From the NCBI GenBank assembly GCA_015056625.1, contig SVFY01000013.1, forward strand, positions 21,503-85,502: a stretch of 64,000 bases of DNA, written 5' to 3'. Below, piece by piece: positions 19,953 through 28,432 of the stretch (within the stretch, counting starts at the first letter, position 1; every line of letters begins with the position of its first letter). This DNA is from Butyrivibrio sp. (GTDB taxonomy: Bacteria > Bacillota > Clostridia > Lachnospirales > Lachnospiraceae). The position numbers and the translations under genes were made by a program. Below the pieces are notes generated by a model that worked only from the letters and a program-made list of their open reading frames with translations, did not search any database and was not told where the DNA came from.

Positions 19953-21347
19953 ATGTATAAAATAGATTTTAAAAATCCTGTTCACGTTTATTTCATTGGC
20001 ATTGGCGGTATTTCTATGAGCGGTCTTGCCCAGATCCTGATCCAGGAGGGCTTTAAGATCTCCGGTTCAGATTCCAAGGAATCTGCCATGACAAGAGCCC
20101 TTGAAAGTCTGCAGGTTAAGATAAACTACGGTCAGAGAGCTGAGAACATCACATCCGCAGACAAGATCGATGTGGTTGTTTACACTGCAGCCGTTCATCC
20201 TGACAACCCTGAATTTGCAGCTGCAAAAGAGGCTGGCATTCCAATGCTCACAAGAGCTGAGCTTCTTGGACAGATCATGAAGCAGTACGCTCTTCCAGTT
20301 GCCATCAGTGGTACCCACGGCAAGACAACTACAACCTCAATGGTTTCCAAGATCCTTTTAGAGGCAGACACAGACCCAACACTTTCAATTGGCGGCGTCT
20401 TCAAGGACATTGGCGGAAACATAAGAGTTGGCCAGTCAGAGTATTTTGTAACTGAGGCCTGTGAGTACACCAACAGCTTCCTTAGCTTTTTCCCTAAGAT
20501 CAGCGTCATTTCCAACATCGACGCAGACCATCTGGATTTCTTCAAGGACCTTGATGACATCAGACATTCCTTCAGGAAGTTTGCGGAGCTTCTTCCAGCT
20601 GACGGAACTCTTGTAATAAGCGGCGACATTGATAATGTAGATGAGATTACCCATGATCTTCCATGCACTATCGTAACCTATGGATCATCCGATAAGTTTG
20701 ACTACTATCCAACAGACATTGTTTACGACGATCACGGCAATCCTTCTTTCACAGCTCATCTTCCTATGGGGAAAGAGCTTAAGATCAAGCTTGCAGTACC
20801 TGGCATCCACAACGTTTACAATGCACTGGCAGCTATCGCTGTATCAACTGTACTTAATATAGAAGATGAACATATCACAACCGGACTTTCACTGTTTGGC
20901 GGAACCAGTAGAAGATTTGAGTACAAGGGCGAGATAAGCGGCGTTACCATTATTGACGACTACGCACATCATCCAACTGAGATCAAGGCCACTCTTACAG
21001 CTGCCCAGAACTATCCTCATGAAAAGATATGGTGCGTATTCCAGCCTCATACCTACACAAGGACCAAGGCTCTTTTAGATGAGTTCGCACAGGCTCTTTC
21101 CATTGCAGACCACGTTGTTTTAGCTGATATCTACGCAGCCAGGGAGAAGGATGATCTTGGGATCAGCTCAAGAACTCTTGCTGACAAGATTGTCAGTCTG
21201 GGTCACGAGTGTAATTATTTTCCGACTACAACAAACTTTAATGAAATAGAAAAATTTCTTTTGCAAAATTGCACTAAGGGAGATTTGTTGATAACCATGG
21301 GAGCCGGAGATGTAGTTAAAATCGGCGATGAGCTACTTGGAAGGTAA
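19953..21347 (+). CDS. murC: UDP-N-acetylmuramate-L-alanine ligase MurC
   Basis: 464 residues. The Rossmann UDP-binding loop FIGIGGISMSGLA is at about 12-24, the ATP loop ISGTHGKTTTTSMV near 116, and the central metal/acyl-phosphate region SNIDADHLDFF near 190. DDYAHHPTEIKAT near 330 and a C-terminal ligase domain follow. It adds L-Ala to UDP-MurNAc in peptidoglycan synthesis. I start at the ATG at 19953 (GGAGG eleven bases upstream); the frame is open to a TTG at 19935 that overlaps the SD. It is a single-gene unit with its own terminator. Confidence 0.97.
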   Translation: MYKIDFKNPVHVYFIGIGGISMSGLAQILIQEGFKISGSDSKESAMTRALESLQVKINYGQRAENITSADKIDVVVYTAAVHPDNPEFAAAKEAGIPMLTRAELLGQIMKQYALPVAISGTHGKTTTTSMVSKILLEADTDPTLSIGGVFKDIGGNIRVGQSEYFVTEACEYTNSFLSFFPKISVISNIDADHLDFFKDLDDIRHSFRKFAELLPADGTLVISGDIDNVDEITHDLPCTIVTYGSSDKFDYYPTDIVYDDHGNPSFTAHLPMGKELKIKLAVPGIHNVYNALAAIAVSTVLNIEDEHITTGLSLFGGTSRRFEYKGEISGVTIIDDYAHHPTEIKATLTAAQNYPHEKIWCVFQPHTYTRTKALLDEFAQALSIADHVVLADIYAAREKDDLGISSRTLADKIVSLGHECNYFPTTTNFNEIEKFLLQNCTKGDLLITMGAGDVVKIGDELLGR

Positions 21348-21350
21348 TAC

Positions 21351-21487
21351 TTATCCACATTTCCACTTTTATTTATAGTTTATGTAAATCTTTTTTGGTG
21401 GATAAAGGTCTGACTGGTAATCCTCACAGTCAGACCTATTTTTATAGATTTTTTATAAAATAATCCACGTTATCCACATTGTCCACA
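21351..21487. promoter_or_regulatory. cluster of DnaA-box-like 9-mers upstream of dnaD
   Basis: Between murC and dnaD I see TTATCCACA at 21351-21359 (perfect DnaA box), TTATCCACC on the minus strand (complement of 21397-21405), and then three 9-mers end to end: TAATCCACG (21461-21469), TTATCCACA (21470-21478, perfect) and TTGTCCACA (21479-21487). An AT-only stretch (about 21438-21464) abuts the tandem set. No dnaA or dnaN gene is near. I read it as a probable DnaA target controlling the replication genes downstream, not as a proven origin. Confidence 0.6.
21406..21443 (+). terminator. intrinsic terminator of murC
   Basis: A perfect 11-bp stem (21406-21416 with 21427-21437) and 10-base loop, followed by a T-rich tail. 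It lies inside the DnaA-box region. Confidence 0.88.
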
Positions 21488-21566
21488 AAGAATACTCAAT
21501 TTCAGAAACCGAGATGGTTACTGGATTTCTTCGGCATTTTTGCCCATATCATTTTAAAAATCCCCA

Positions 21567-21575
21567 TGCTATAAT
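21567..21575 (+). promoter_or_regulatory. extended -10 promoter of dnaD
   Basis: TGCTATAAT (21567-21575) is a perfect extended -10; no good -35 is visible at the usual distance. The tandem DnaA-like boxes end 80 bases upstream, so DnaA could activate or modulate it. Confidence 0.55.
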
Positions 21576-21642
21576 CTGAATTGTTCCGATGAGGCAAACA
21601 ATTCTTTTTCGGATATGTTAGTAAAGCAGGTGATGAAAGTAT

Positions 21643-22761
21643 ATGATGGGGCGAGTAACTATTAGTTCTAATTGTGGGGAGGATTCTACTTATGTATCAA
21701 ACATTTTCATTGATGAATACATGCAGGACGCAAACGACGCGCAGATTAAGATCTACCTCTATTTGCTGCGTATGATGAGTGCGAATTTACCTACCAGTGT
21801 TCCAGCTCTGGCAGATAAATTCAATCATACAGAATCTGACGTACTACGTTCTTTAAAATATTGGGAAAAGAAAGGACTCATTTCACTTGAGTACGACGCT
21901 TCCCAGAATCTTACCGGAATACATATGGAGGATATTGTAGCCAGCTCCCAGAGGCGCTATGGCCGCAGAAGGAATGACGCCGCAGTAAGGCCTGTTCTTT
22001 CTCCAGTTGCAGCAGCTGGGCCAGAGATGCAGCCAGAGAGCGCTGTTCCAGCCAAGCCAAGCTATTCTGCAGCACAGCTTAAGTCCTTCAAGCAGTCTGA
22101 GGGGTCAAACCTTCTGTTTATCGCAGAGCAGTATTTCGGAAGAACATTATCTCCAACTGAGATGTCCACAGTTTATTACATACACGATGAACTTGGATTC
22201 TCAGACGATCTACTGGACTATCTGATGCAGTATTGCGTCGATAATCATAAAAAAGATTTCAGGTACATGGAGAAGGTGGCCATTAACTGGAATCAGCAGG
22301 GCATCAAGACGCCAAAACAAGCACGCGTGGAGATCTACAAGCATGACAGTGACATCATCACTATCATGAAGGCACTCGGTATGGAAAACAGTCCCACTGA
22401 GAAGGAAGGCACCTTCATTCGCAAGTGGATTGGGGAGCTGAGATTTTCGATGGAGATCATTTTGGAAGCCTGCGACCGCACTGTTATGGCGACACAGAAG
22501 AACCGTCTGAAGTATTGCGACAGCATTCTTCGCTCCTGGCATGAAAAAGGAGTAAGTTCACGGGAGGATATTGCCAGGTTGGATGCCGACTTTACCGCAG
22601 ATCTCAAGAAGAGATCCAAGGCTTCCGTTTCATCCATCGATAGTAAACTTCGCGTAGGCGAATCATCTATTCGTCTGGGCGGAACCCAGAATCGCTTCAA
22701 CCAGTTCCAGCAAAACACCTATGATTTTGTAGAACTGGAGAAAAAGCTTCTGGACAACTAG
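21643..22761 (+). CDS. dnaD: DnaD-like replication initiation protein with two DnaD_C-type domains
   Basis: 372 residues. The N-terminal 100 or so form a winged helix like DnaD/DnaB of Bacillus (FIDEYMQDANDAQIKIYLYLLRM, then LKYWEKKGLISL). A Pro/Ala-rich linker leads to a DnaD C-terminal domain (about 165-240, ending YMEKVAINWNQQGIKT, the YxxxIxxxW motif). A second related copy follows (about 250-325, ending YCDSILRSWHEKGV). DnaD/DnaB proteins remodel the origin and recruit the helicase loader, and the next gene encodes such a loader. AGGTGATG precedes the ATG pair at 21643/21646. Confidence 0.88.
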   Translation: MMGRVTISSNCGEDSTYVSNIFIDEYMQDANDAQIKIYLYLLRMMSANLPTSVPALADKFNHTESDVLRSLKYWEKKGLISLEYDASQNLTGIHMEDIVASSQRRYGRRRNDAAVRPVLSPVAAAGPEMQPESAVPAKPSYSAAQLKSFKQSEGSNLLFIAEQYFGRTLSPTEMSTVYYIHDELGFSDDLLDYLMQYCVDNHKKDFRYMEKVAINWNQQGIKTPKQARVEIYKHDSDIITIMKALGMENSPTEKEGTFIRKWIGELRFSMEIILEACDRTVMATQKNRLKYCDSILRSWHEKGVSSREDIARLDADFTADLKKRSKASVSSIDSKLRVGESSIRLGGTQNRFNQFQQNTYDFVELEKKLLDN

Positions 22762-22808
22762 AGCCTTCTGTGAGATTGGGGAATCTGCAGAAGCGACTAC
22801 ATAAGCTC

Positions 22809-22866
22809 GGCCCTGTACTCTTGGTTCGGCGGCGGCTCCGGCCTTCCCTGAAACACGTACAGGGCC
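22809..22866 (+). other. long-loop hairpin between dnaD and the helicase-loader gene
   Basis: GGCCCTGTAC (22809-22818) and GTACAGGGCC (22857-22866) form a perfect 10-bp stem around a 38-base, GC-rich loop that contains CCGGC/GCCGG-type subpairs. There is no T tract. It could be an attenuating structure, an RNA-processing site or a degenerate repeat element; the class is unknown. Confidence 0.45.
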
Positions 22867-22908
22867 ATACTTATGAAATACTGGGGGATTGATGAGGAGA
22901 TTAAGTGT

Positions 22909-23892
22909 ATGGCGTTAACGAATGCGCAGTATGATGCGATAATGCATGAGTATGAAGATAGAAGGAGTCTGCATAGACAGGAGCTGGAGGAGAGGCTGCA
23001 GTCTGTGTATGATAATGTTCCTGGGTATAAGGAGCTGGATGAAGAGACTGCTACTGCAAGTGCGGATTTTGGAAGAAGGCTTATTTCTGGAGAGAAGCTG
23101 GACCGCAGGGTGTTAAAGAATCAGCTGGCGGAGCTGGCAAGGCGAAAATTAACGCTGCTGACAGATGCAGGGTATTCTAAAGATTATCTGGATATGGGGT
23201 ATACATGTCCGGATTGCAAGGATACTGGATATATTGGCAATGAAAAGTGTCATTGCTTTAAGCAAAAGATAATTGAGACTCTTTATGATAAGTCTAATTT
23301 AAGGGCTATGACTAAAGAGGCTAACTTCAAGCACATTTCTGAATCCTATTATCAGGGCGAGGATCTTAAGAGATTTCAGGGGGCCAGACGAGCTGCTGAA
23401 GATTTTGTGAACAATTTTGATAGCGACTACCAAAATTTATTCATTTATGGTACAGTGGGTACTGGTAAATCCTTCCTATCAGTTTGTATCGCTGATGCGC
23501 TGATAAAAAAAGGACATTCCGTTATTTATTTCAGTTCGCAGGGGTTGTTTGAGCTTATTGCCGAAAACACTTTCGACTATAAAACTAAACAGAACCTCCG
23601 GGCGATTTATGATGATCTTTACGAATGTGAGCTGCTGGTAATTGATGATCTTGGTACTGAGATGAGCAGTACTTTTACTGCTTCTGAGCTCTTTGCTCTT
23701 TTAAATGAGCGTGAGTCAAGGAAGAAATCCACCATCATCACCACCAATTATTCATTGGAGCAGCTTCAGAACACATACTCAGACCGTATCTTTTCAAGAG
23801 TAGCAAGCAACTTTAAACTGTTAAAACTCTCCGGTCCTGATATTCGTAAGATCAAGAAGATTGCCAAAAAAGAAAGCGAGGACGTTAAGTAA
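22909..23892 (+). CDS. DnaC/DnaI-type replicative helicase loader (AAA+ ATPase)
   Basis: 327 residues. The N-terminal helical region (to about 95) is followed by a zinc-binding-like segment, YTCPDCKDTGYIGNEKCHCF (about 98-117), as in DnaI. The AAA+ domain has Walker A YGTVGTGKSFL (about 180), Walker B LLVIDDLGTE (about 243) and a sensor TIITTNYS. It would load the DnaB-type helicase at the origin. I start at the ATG at 22909, nine bases after GAGGAG; an in-frame ATG at 22873 lacks a ribosome site. The A of its TAA stop is the A of the next gene's ATG. Confidence 0.9.
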   Translation: MALTNAQYDAIMHEYEDRRSLHRQELEERLQSVYDNVPGYKELDEETATASADFGRRLISGEKLDRRVLKNQLAELARRKLTLLTDAGYSKDYLDMGYTCPDCKDTGYIGNEKCHCFKQKIIETLYDKSNLRAMTKEANFKHISESYYQGEDLKRFQGARRAAEDFVNNFDSDYQNLFIYGTVGTGKSFLSVCIADALIKKGHSVIYFSSQGLFELIAENTFDYKTKQNLRAIYDDLYECELLVIDDLGTEMSSTFTASELFALLNERESRKKSTIITTNYSLEQLQNTYSDRIFSRVASNFKLLKLSGPDIRKIKKIAKKESEDVK

Positions 23893-25106
23893 TGCCAAGA
23901 AGAGAAGAGAAACGTAATCTGGAGACCATCCCAGTTGGGTCTTTGGGAATGATCCCTTTAAAGGGTATCAAGCCCCTTGCAGAGAAGGTTGACTACTATC
24001 TCGTAAAATGGAGAGCTGAGAGGGAGAATGAGCACAAGGGAAGCCTGGCGTTTACCGGCTATGAGCGCCCTACCTACATTCTTGATGCTGAGATTCCAAG
24101 GTTTGGAACCGGTGAAGCAAAGGGTGTCATCAAGACCTCCGTTCGTGGAGATGACCTCTATCTTTTAGTTGATGTATGTAATTATTCAGAAACCTATTCT
24201 CTTTTCGGACAGGAAAATCACATGTCCCCTGATGATCACTATCAGGATCTTAAAAGAATCATTGCTGCTGTAGGTGGTAAGGCAAGACGTATCACAGTCA
24301 TCATGCCATTCCTCTACGAGTCAAGGCAGCACAAGAGAAGTTCAAGAGAGTCCCTTGACTGCGCTATCGCACTTCAGGAGCTTGTAAATATGGGCGTAGA
24401 CAACATCATCACTTTTGATGCACATGACGCCAGAGTTCAAAATGCTATTCCACTTAACGGTTTTGAGACCGTTCGTACAACATATCAGTTTATCAAGGCT
24501 CTCCTTCGAAACGTTGATGACCTTCAGATCGATTCAGAGCACATGATGGTAATCTCCCCTGATGAAGGCGGAATGAGCCGTGCTATCTATCTTGCCAGCG
24601 TTCTTGGCCTTGATGTTGGAATGTTCTATAAGAGACGTGACTACACTCAGGTAGTAGATGGCAGAAATCCTATCATCTCACATGAGTTCCTTGGTTCAAG
24701 CGTAGAAGGCAAGTCAGTTATCATCGTAGACGACATGATCTCTTCTGGCGAGAGCATGATCGACGTTGCAAGAGCCCTTAAGGAAAGAAAGGCTGCAAGG
24801 ATCTACGCATTCTCTACCTTCGGACTTTTCACAGGTGGTCTCGAGGTATTTGATAAAGCTTACAACGAGGGTATCATCGACAGAGTACTTACAACCAATC
24901 TGGTTTACCAGACACCTGAGCTTCTTTCCAGAGAGTGGTACATCAGCTGTGATATGAGCAAGTACATCGCATACCTTATCGATACACTTAACCACGACGC
25001 TTCAATCAGTGATCTTCTTAATCCTGTTGAGCGTATCAACAACATCATTGAGAGATATAAGAGCGGCGAGCTTAAGGCTTCCATGGAAGCTGAAAAGAAA
25101 GCCTGA
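23892..25106 (+). CDS. prs: ribose-phosphate pyrophosphokinase (PRPP synthetase)
   Basis: 404 residues, longer than the usual 310-320 because of an N-terminal extension of about 75 and a C-terminal tail. RITVIMPFLYESRQHKR, ELVNMGVDNIITFDAHDARVQNAI and the PRPP loop VIIVDDMISSGESM (about 278) identify it. It converts ribose 5-phosphate and ATP to PRPP. The ATG overlaps the stop of the helicase-loader gene by one base, so nucleotide supply and replication loading appear co-expressed. A strong terminator follows. Confidence 0.93.
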   Translation: MPRREEKRNLETIPVGSLGMIPLKGIKPLAEKVDYYLVKWRAERENEHKGSLAFTGYERPTYILDAEIPRFGTGEAKGVIKTSVRGDDLYLLVDVCNYSETYSLFGQENHMSPDDHYQDLKRIIAAVGGKARRITVIMPFLYESRQHKRSSRESLDCAIALQELVNMGVDNIITFDAHDARVQNAIPLNGFETVRTTYQFIKALLRNVDDLQIDSEHMMVISPDEGGMSRAIYLASVLGLDVGMFYKRRDYTQVVDGRNPIISHEFLGSSVEGKSVIIVDDMISSGESMIDVARALKERKAARIYAFSTFGLFTGGLEVFDKAYNEGIIDRVLTTNLVYQTPELLSREWYISCDMSKYIAYLIDTLNHDASISDLLNPVERINNIIERYKSGELKASMEAEKKA

Positions 25107-25119
25107 ACAGTAAAATTAA

Positions 25120-25153
25120 AGGTTGTCTGAGTTTAGCTCAGACAACCTTTTTT
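25120..25153. terminator. bidirectional terminator between prs and the HAD phosphatase gene
   Basis: A perfect 12-bp stem (25120-25131 with 25137-25148) followed by seven T on plus and by TTTAATTTT on minus; it separates two convergent genes. Confidence 0.92.
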
Positions 25154-25158
25154 GATGT

Positions 25159-25833
25159 TCATATTAAATCTTTAATATCTAAAAGCTTATCAACTTTCGC
25201 ATACAGCTTTTTATAAAGCTCCTCATCCGGCTGTGTAAGATCCGGAACCATTATCACATTGCAGCCAGCCTCATAGGCACTGGTGACGCCATTTGGGGAA
25301 TCTTCAACTGCAAATGTTTCCTTGGGGTCAAGGGATAATTCTTGGCAGGCAAAGGCATAACTGTCAGGTGCTGGCTTTCCAAGCGACACCATATCTGCGC
25401 AAATGAGCTTATCAAAATATTCAAAGAGACCTATTTTTTTAAGATACCTCTCTGCCCTTGAGTAGGTATTGGCGGTAACAAGAGCTGTAAGTATCCCCTG
25501 TTCACGAAGCCATATAAGTATTTCCTTGGCACCTGGCTTAAGCGGGATCCCAGTCTCTTTTACCATCTCTTCCACAAGGCCCTTTCGGTACTCCCTGACC
25601 TTGTAGTAATCAAAGTCCTCTCCAAACCACTCCTTAAACTGCCTTGGAGCAAAGGGTCTGCCAAGGGACCTCAGTTTAAGTGGCATCCAGTCTTCCATCT
25701 CGTATCCAAAATGTTTAAGAGCCTTGGGCCATGCTGTCTGGTAAAACTTCTCAGTATCTGTCAGAGTTCCGTCCAGATCAAAAAGTACAGCCTTTATATT
25801 ATTCTTTTTTTCCTTCACGCCAGTACTTTCCAT
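25159..25833 (-). CDS. HAD-superfamily hydrolase, beta-phosphoglucomutase-like
   Basis: 224 residues. LFDLDGTLTDTE (about 16-27) holds the nucleophile and acid Asp, LVTANTYSRAERYL the motif II Thr, LGKPAPDSYAFACQ the motif III Lys, and FAVEDSPNGVTSAYEAG motif IV. The cap domain after motif I is helical (subclass IA, as in beta-phosphoglucomutase and phosphoglycolate phosphatases). The substrate cannot be assigned. It starts two bases after the LUD gene stops, so it is the last gene of a five-gene minus-strand run. Confidence 0.85.
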   Translation of the reverse strand: MESTGVKEKKNNIKAVLFDLDGTLTDTEKFYQTAWPKALKHFGYEMEDWMPLKLRSLGRPFAPRQFKEWFGEDFDYYKVREYRKGLVEEMVKETGIPLKPGAKEILIWLREQGILTALVTANTYSRAERYLKKIGLFEYFDKLICADMVSLGKPAPDSYAFACQELSLDPKETFAVEDSPNGVTSAYEAGCNVIMVPDLTQPDEELYKKLYAKVDKLLDIKDLI

Positions 25834-25835
25834 TA

Positions 25836-26465
25836 TCAGAATCCAAGCTCGTCATTTACAAGGATCACATGTATCCTGTCCTTGTGCCTTGAAAATCTTG
25901 TGATAAGGAACTGACAGCAGATAGTATCAGGGCTCTTACAGTTCATGCATGATCCAGTCTTGGCGCAGGGTGTTGAGAGGCCAAAGCGCTGAGCATTGAT
26001 AGGCGCTGCAACATTTCTCGCCCTCTTCATTGCTCCGTCCACATCGTCGCACACCTTGTTCATGCCAACAATGAACAGAACCTTTTTAGGTCCCTGGGCA
26101 ATCGCTGATACTCTGTTGGCATTGCCATCGATATTTACAAGAACGCCATCCTGTGTCATGGCATTGACGCTTGATAAAAAGACATCTGCATCATAAGCAG
26201 CAAGCATTGCTGCTCTCTTATCCTCTGCCGCGTCTCTGTCGATAAAGTTGTATTTTCCCTTCTTAACAGCCTCCACAAGGCCTATCTCGTGGGCGCTCAT
26301 TGCTCCGCCCATGGTAACTGAGCTTCCCTCAGGGATCAGCTCAAGTGCCTTCTTGAGAGCTTCCTCTTTTGTTGCTGCATAGTAGCCAGTCATATTTCTT
26401 GACTCAAGGCCCTTTATGATAGTCTGAGCCCACAGCTCGTTCCTCTTTTTTGCCATCTCGTGCAT
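25836..26465 (-). CDS. LUD-domain (LutC/YkgG-like, DUF162) protein
   Basis: 209 residues. PEGSSVTMGGAMSAHEIGLVEAV, DVFLSSVNAMTQDGVLVNIDGNANRVSAI and VLFIVGMNKVCDDVDGAMKRARNVAAPINAQR match the LUD fold found in lactate-utilisation proteins LutB/LutC. A cysteine cluster (CAKTGSCMNCKSPDTICC, about 170-187) near the C terminus looks like a metal or Fe-S site and is typical of the stand-alone clostridial version. The function of that subgroup is not established. AGGAGG lies seven bases before the ATG. Confidence 0.85.
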   Translation of the reverse strand: MHEMAKKRNELWAQTIIKGLESRNMTGYYAATKEEALKKALELIPEGSSVTMGGAMSAHEIGLVEAVKKGKYNFIDRDAAEDKRAAMLAAYDADVFLSSVNAMTQDGVLVNIDGNANRVSAIAQGPKKVLFIVGMNKVCDDVDGAMKRARNVAAPINAQRFGLSTPCAKTGSCMNCKSPDTICCQFLITRFSRHKDRIHVILVNDELGF

Positions 26466-26489
26466 AATAAATCCTCCTACCCTGCTAAC

Positions 26490-26975
26490 TTAATCCTCTT
26501 TTTCTACCTTGCCATATTTCTTCATTGTCTGCCTCATGAAAAGTGGCTGGATAATAAAAATGATAACAAAACCAGCAATGAGGCATATGATAAGTGAGCC
26601 TAAAAACATCTTTCCCAGATTAAGTCCTGCCATTCCTCCGCTCTGCTTCATAGCCATCTGATATGCCAAAAATACCATCACGAATGTCATGATAGGAGTA
26701 TAGATAAGATCTGAAACAAGGGCCTCAAGGCATCTTGCAGGAAATGTTCCCTGTATAAGTCCAAACTTATTAAGAAGACCTCTGCTTATTTTTCCCATGG
26801 GGATCACAAATCCAATGATCAAACTTATGATGGTACTGACAACAAAGCTGATCAAAAATCCCGGGATAGTAAAGTGACCTGACGTTAATGTTCCAATAAG
26901 CGAAAGGCAAAAGCTCATGGTAACACCCATCTTGATCGACATATCTCTTCCAACAAGTTTCATCTTCTGTTCCAT
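26490..26975 (-). CDS. small integral membrane protein, DUF2798-like
   Basis: 161 residues with four hydrophobic segments (about 15-30, 35-60, 85-110 and 125-150), and a basic cytoplasmic C terminus. The arrangement is reminiscent of the DUF2798 family, which I recall from Firmicutes; the match is from memory and not strong. No catalytic motif is visible. It sits 12 bases after the GGDEF gene with a good SD (AAGGAGG), so is real and co-transcribed. Confidence 0.65.
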   Translation of the reverse strand: MEQKMKLVGRDMSIKMGVTMSFCLSLIGTLTSGHFTIPGFLISFVVSTIISLIIGFVIPMGKISRGLLNKFGLIQGTFPARCLEALVSDLIYTPIMTFVMVFLAYQMAMKQSGGMAGLNLGKMFLGSLIICLIAGFVIIFIIQPLFMRQTMKKYGKVEKED

Positions 26976-26987
26976 AATGCCTCCTTA

Positions 26988-28079
26988 TTAAAATACAACC
27001 TGGTCTCTTCCATTCTGTTTGCCAAGATAAAGTTTCTTATCAGCTTCCTCTATGGTCTTTTCAACGCCAGAGATCTTACTGTATTCCTCTACTCCAAAGG
27101 TCATTGTCAGTTTGATGGTATGTTCTTTGTAAGTATACTCTTTGTTCTTAACAATTTGCCTAAGTTCATCAAGAACTGTCATGGCTTCATCTCCATTCAT
27201 TCTTGGAAGAACAAAAAGAAACTCTTCTCCGCCCCATCTTGCCACAAAACCTCTGGCTTTCATGAAGTTTTTGAACTCCTCTGCAAGGGTCTGCAGTATA
27301 AAATCCCCCGCTTCATGCCCATATGTATCATTGACATTCTTAAAGAAATCAATATCTCCAATGGCGAGGCAGAACATATACTTAAGCCGTGTACTCTCTT
27401 TTACAACAACTCTGATCTCCTGCTCTGCAGATCTCCTGTTCATAAGTCCTGTTAAAGGGTCTGTCTCTGCAATCTGCTTGAGCTTTGAGTTGTACTCCCT
27501 TAGCTTGTGCTCTGATTCAATATACTGATTGCAGAAGTAATACGCCACTATGGACAAGCAAATTGAAAACAAAATGATGTTGGAATATACCACGATGAAA
27601 TGTGGTGCTGTTCCAGGTGTAAGAACAGTCTGTCCAAAAGGTGTAAAATATGAGATCACGCACATGGACACAGCCATGAAAATACTTGAAATAGCTTTTC
27701 TCTTGGAACCTGTGGTAGGATCATACCACACAATAAGAAAACAGATGTAAACAAAATTCTGGAAAGAAGCACGCCATCCAAATACTATTGTCAAAAAACC
27801 TGTAATGATGGTGGCACTGACCAAAAGATAATAAAGGCAACGCTGGGATCTTCTGGTATAGGTCTCAGCAAAAATCCCGCCATATACCAAAAGCCCCGCA
27901 AAAAAGACTAAAAAAGGCTTAATGCCAAGTCCACTTATCATGGAATAGATTCCCATAACAAAGTAGAATGGCATCCAGATAATAAGCACCGTTCTCATCA
28001 AAAAAAGAAGACCATTCGCTTCATCTTCAAATGGAGATTCTTTTATTATAAAGGCATGCAGTTTTCGAAATAATCCCAT
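26988..28079 (-). CDS. membrane-bound diguanylate cyclase (GGDEF)
   Basis: 363 residues. About six transmembrane helices occupy residues 25-190. A short coiled linker (EYNSKLKQIAETDPLTGLMNRR) precedes the GGDEF domain (about 205-363). The active-site loop reads GGEEF (about 283) and GDIDFF supplies the first metal Asp, so it should make cyclic di-GMP. The I-site RxxD is absent (RGFV in the expected place), so product inhibition through that site is unlikely. No sensory domain beyond the membrane part is seen. Confidence 0.9.
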   Translation of the reverse strand: MGLFRKLHAFIIKESPFEDEANGLLFLMRTVLIIWMPFYFVMGIYSMISGLGIKPFLVFFAGLLVYGGIFAETYTRRSQRCLYYLLVSATIITGFLTIVFGWRASFQNFVYICFLIVWYDPTTGSKRKAISSIFMAVSMCVISYFTPFGQTVLTPGTAPHFIVVYSNIILFSICLSIVAYYFCNQYIESEHKLREYNSKLKQIAETDPLTGLMNRRSAEQEIRVVVKESTRLKYMFCLAIGDIDFFKNVNDTYGHEAGDFILQTLAEEFKNFMKARGFVARWGGEEFLFVLPRMNGDEAMTVLDELRQIVKNKEYTYKEHTIKLTMTFGVEEYSKISGVEKTIEEADKKLYLGKQNGRDQVVF

Positions 28080-28095
28080 AGGATTATCCTCCGTC

Positions 28096-28386
28096 TCACC
28101 CCTGAAGTCCTGATGACTGTCTGATCATATCTTCAACTACAATGTCGTAAATCTCGCCGACACTATTGCAATACTCAAGTACCTTCCATGGTTCATTGGT
28201 GTGGAAGTGGATCTTAACAAGGTCCTCATCACCTGCAGCAATAAGTGAATTGCCTTCAAAGTTCTCTGTGATGTAATCTGCTATCTCGTCCTCATCCAGA
28301 TCCTTGTCGCGTCTGTCTATAAGAAGCTGTGTATCGTAACGATATGCAAACTGATCGTCCTCAGCATCAATACTATTTATTCCCAT
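28096..28386 (-). CDS. orphan FakA/YloV-like (DAK-phosphatase) single-domain protein
   Basis: 96 residues from the ATG at 28384-28386 (GGAGG six bases upstream; an in-frame ATG eight codons earlier lacks one). YRYDTQLLID and NSLIAAGDEDLVKIHFHTNEPWKVLEYCNSVGEIYDIVVEDM resemble the segment after the DhaL domain in fatty-acid kinase FakA (YloV), which contains VHTN-type motifs. The kinase domain itself is missing, so this is a free-standing module, not a kinase. It heads the run with the GGDEF, membrane, LUD and HAD genes. Function unknown. Confidence 0.65.
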   Translation of the reverse strand: MGINSIDAEDDQFAYRYDTQLLIDRRDKDLDEDEIADYITENFEGNSLIAAGDEDLVKIHFHTNEPWKVLEYCNSVGEIYDIVVEDMIRQSSGLQG

Positions 28387-28432
28387 ACTGTTCCTCCAAA
28401 CTTGTATCAATCTATTAAAATTTTACCACCAA

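Noticed and set aside
21351..21487. Chromosomal origin of replication
   Set aside because: Box density is suggestive, but dnaA, dnaN, rpmH and a clear origin gene context are missing, and I cannot see GC skew; kept as a regulatory cluster only.
28096..28386. Truncated fakA pseudogene
   Set aside because: It has its own start and good ribosome site, an intact frame and tight spacing to the next gene, and no kinase remnant lies upstream, so a real small gene is more likely.
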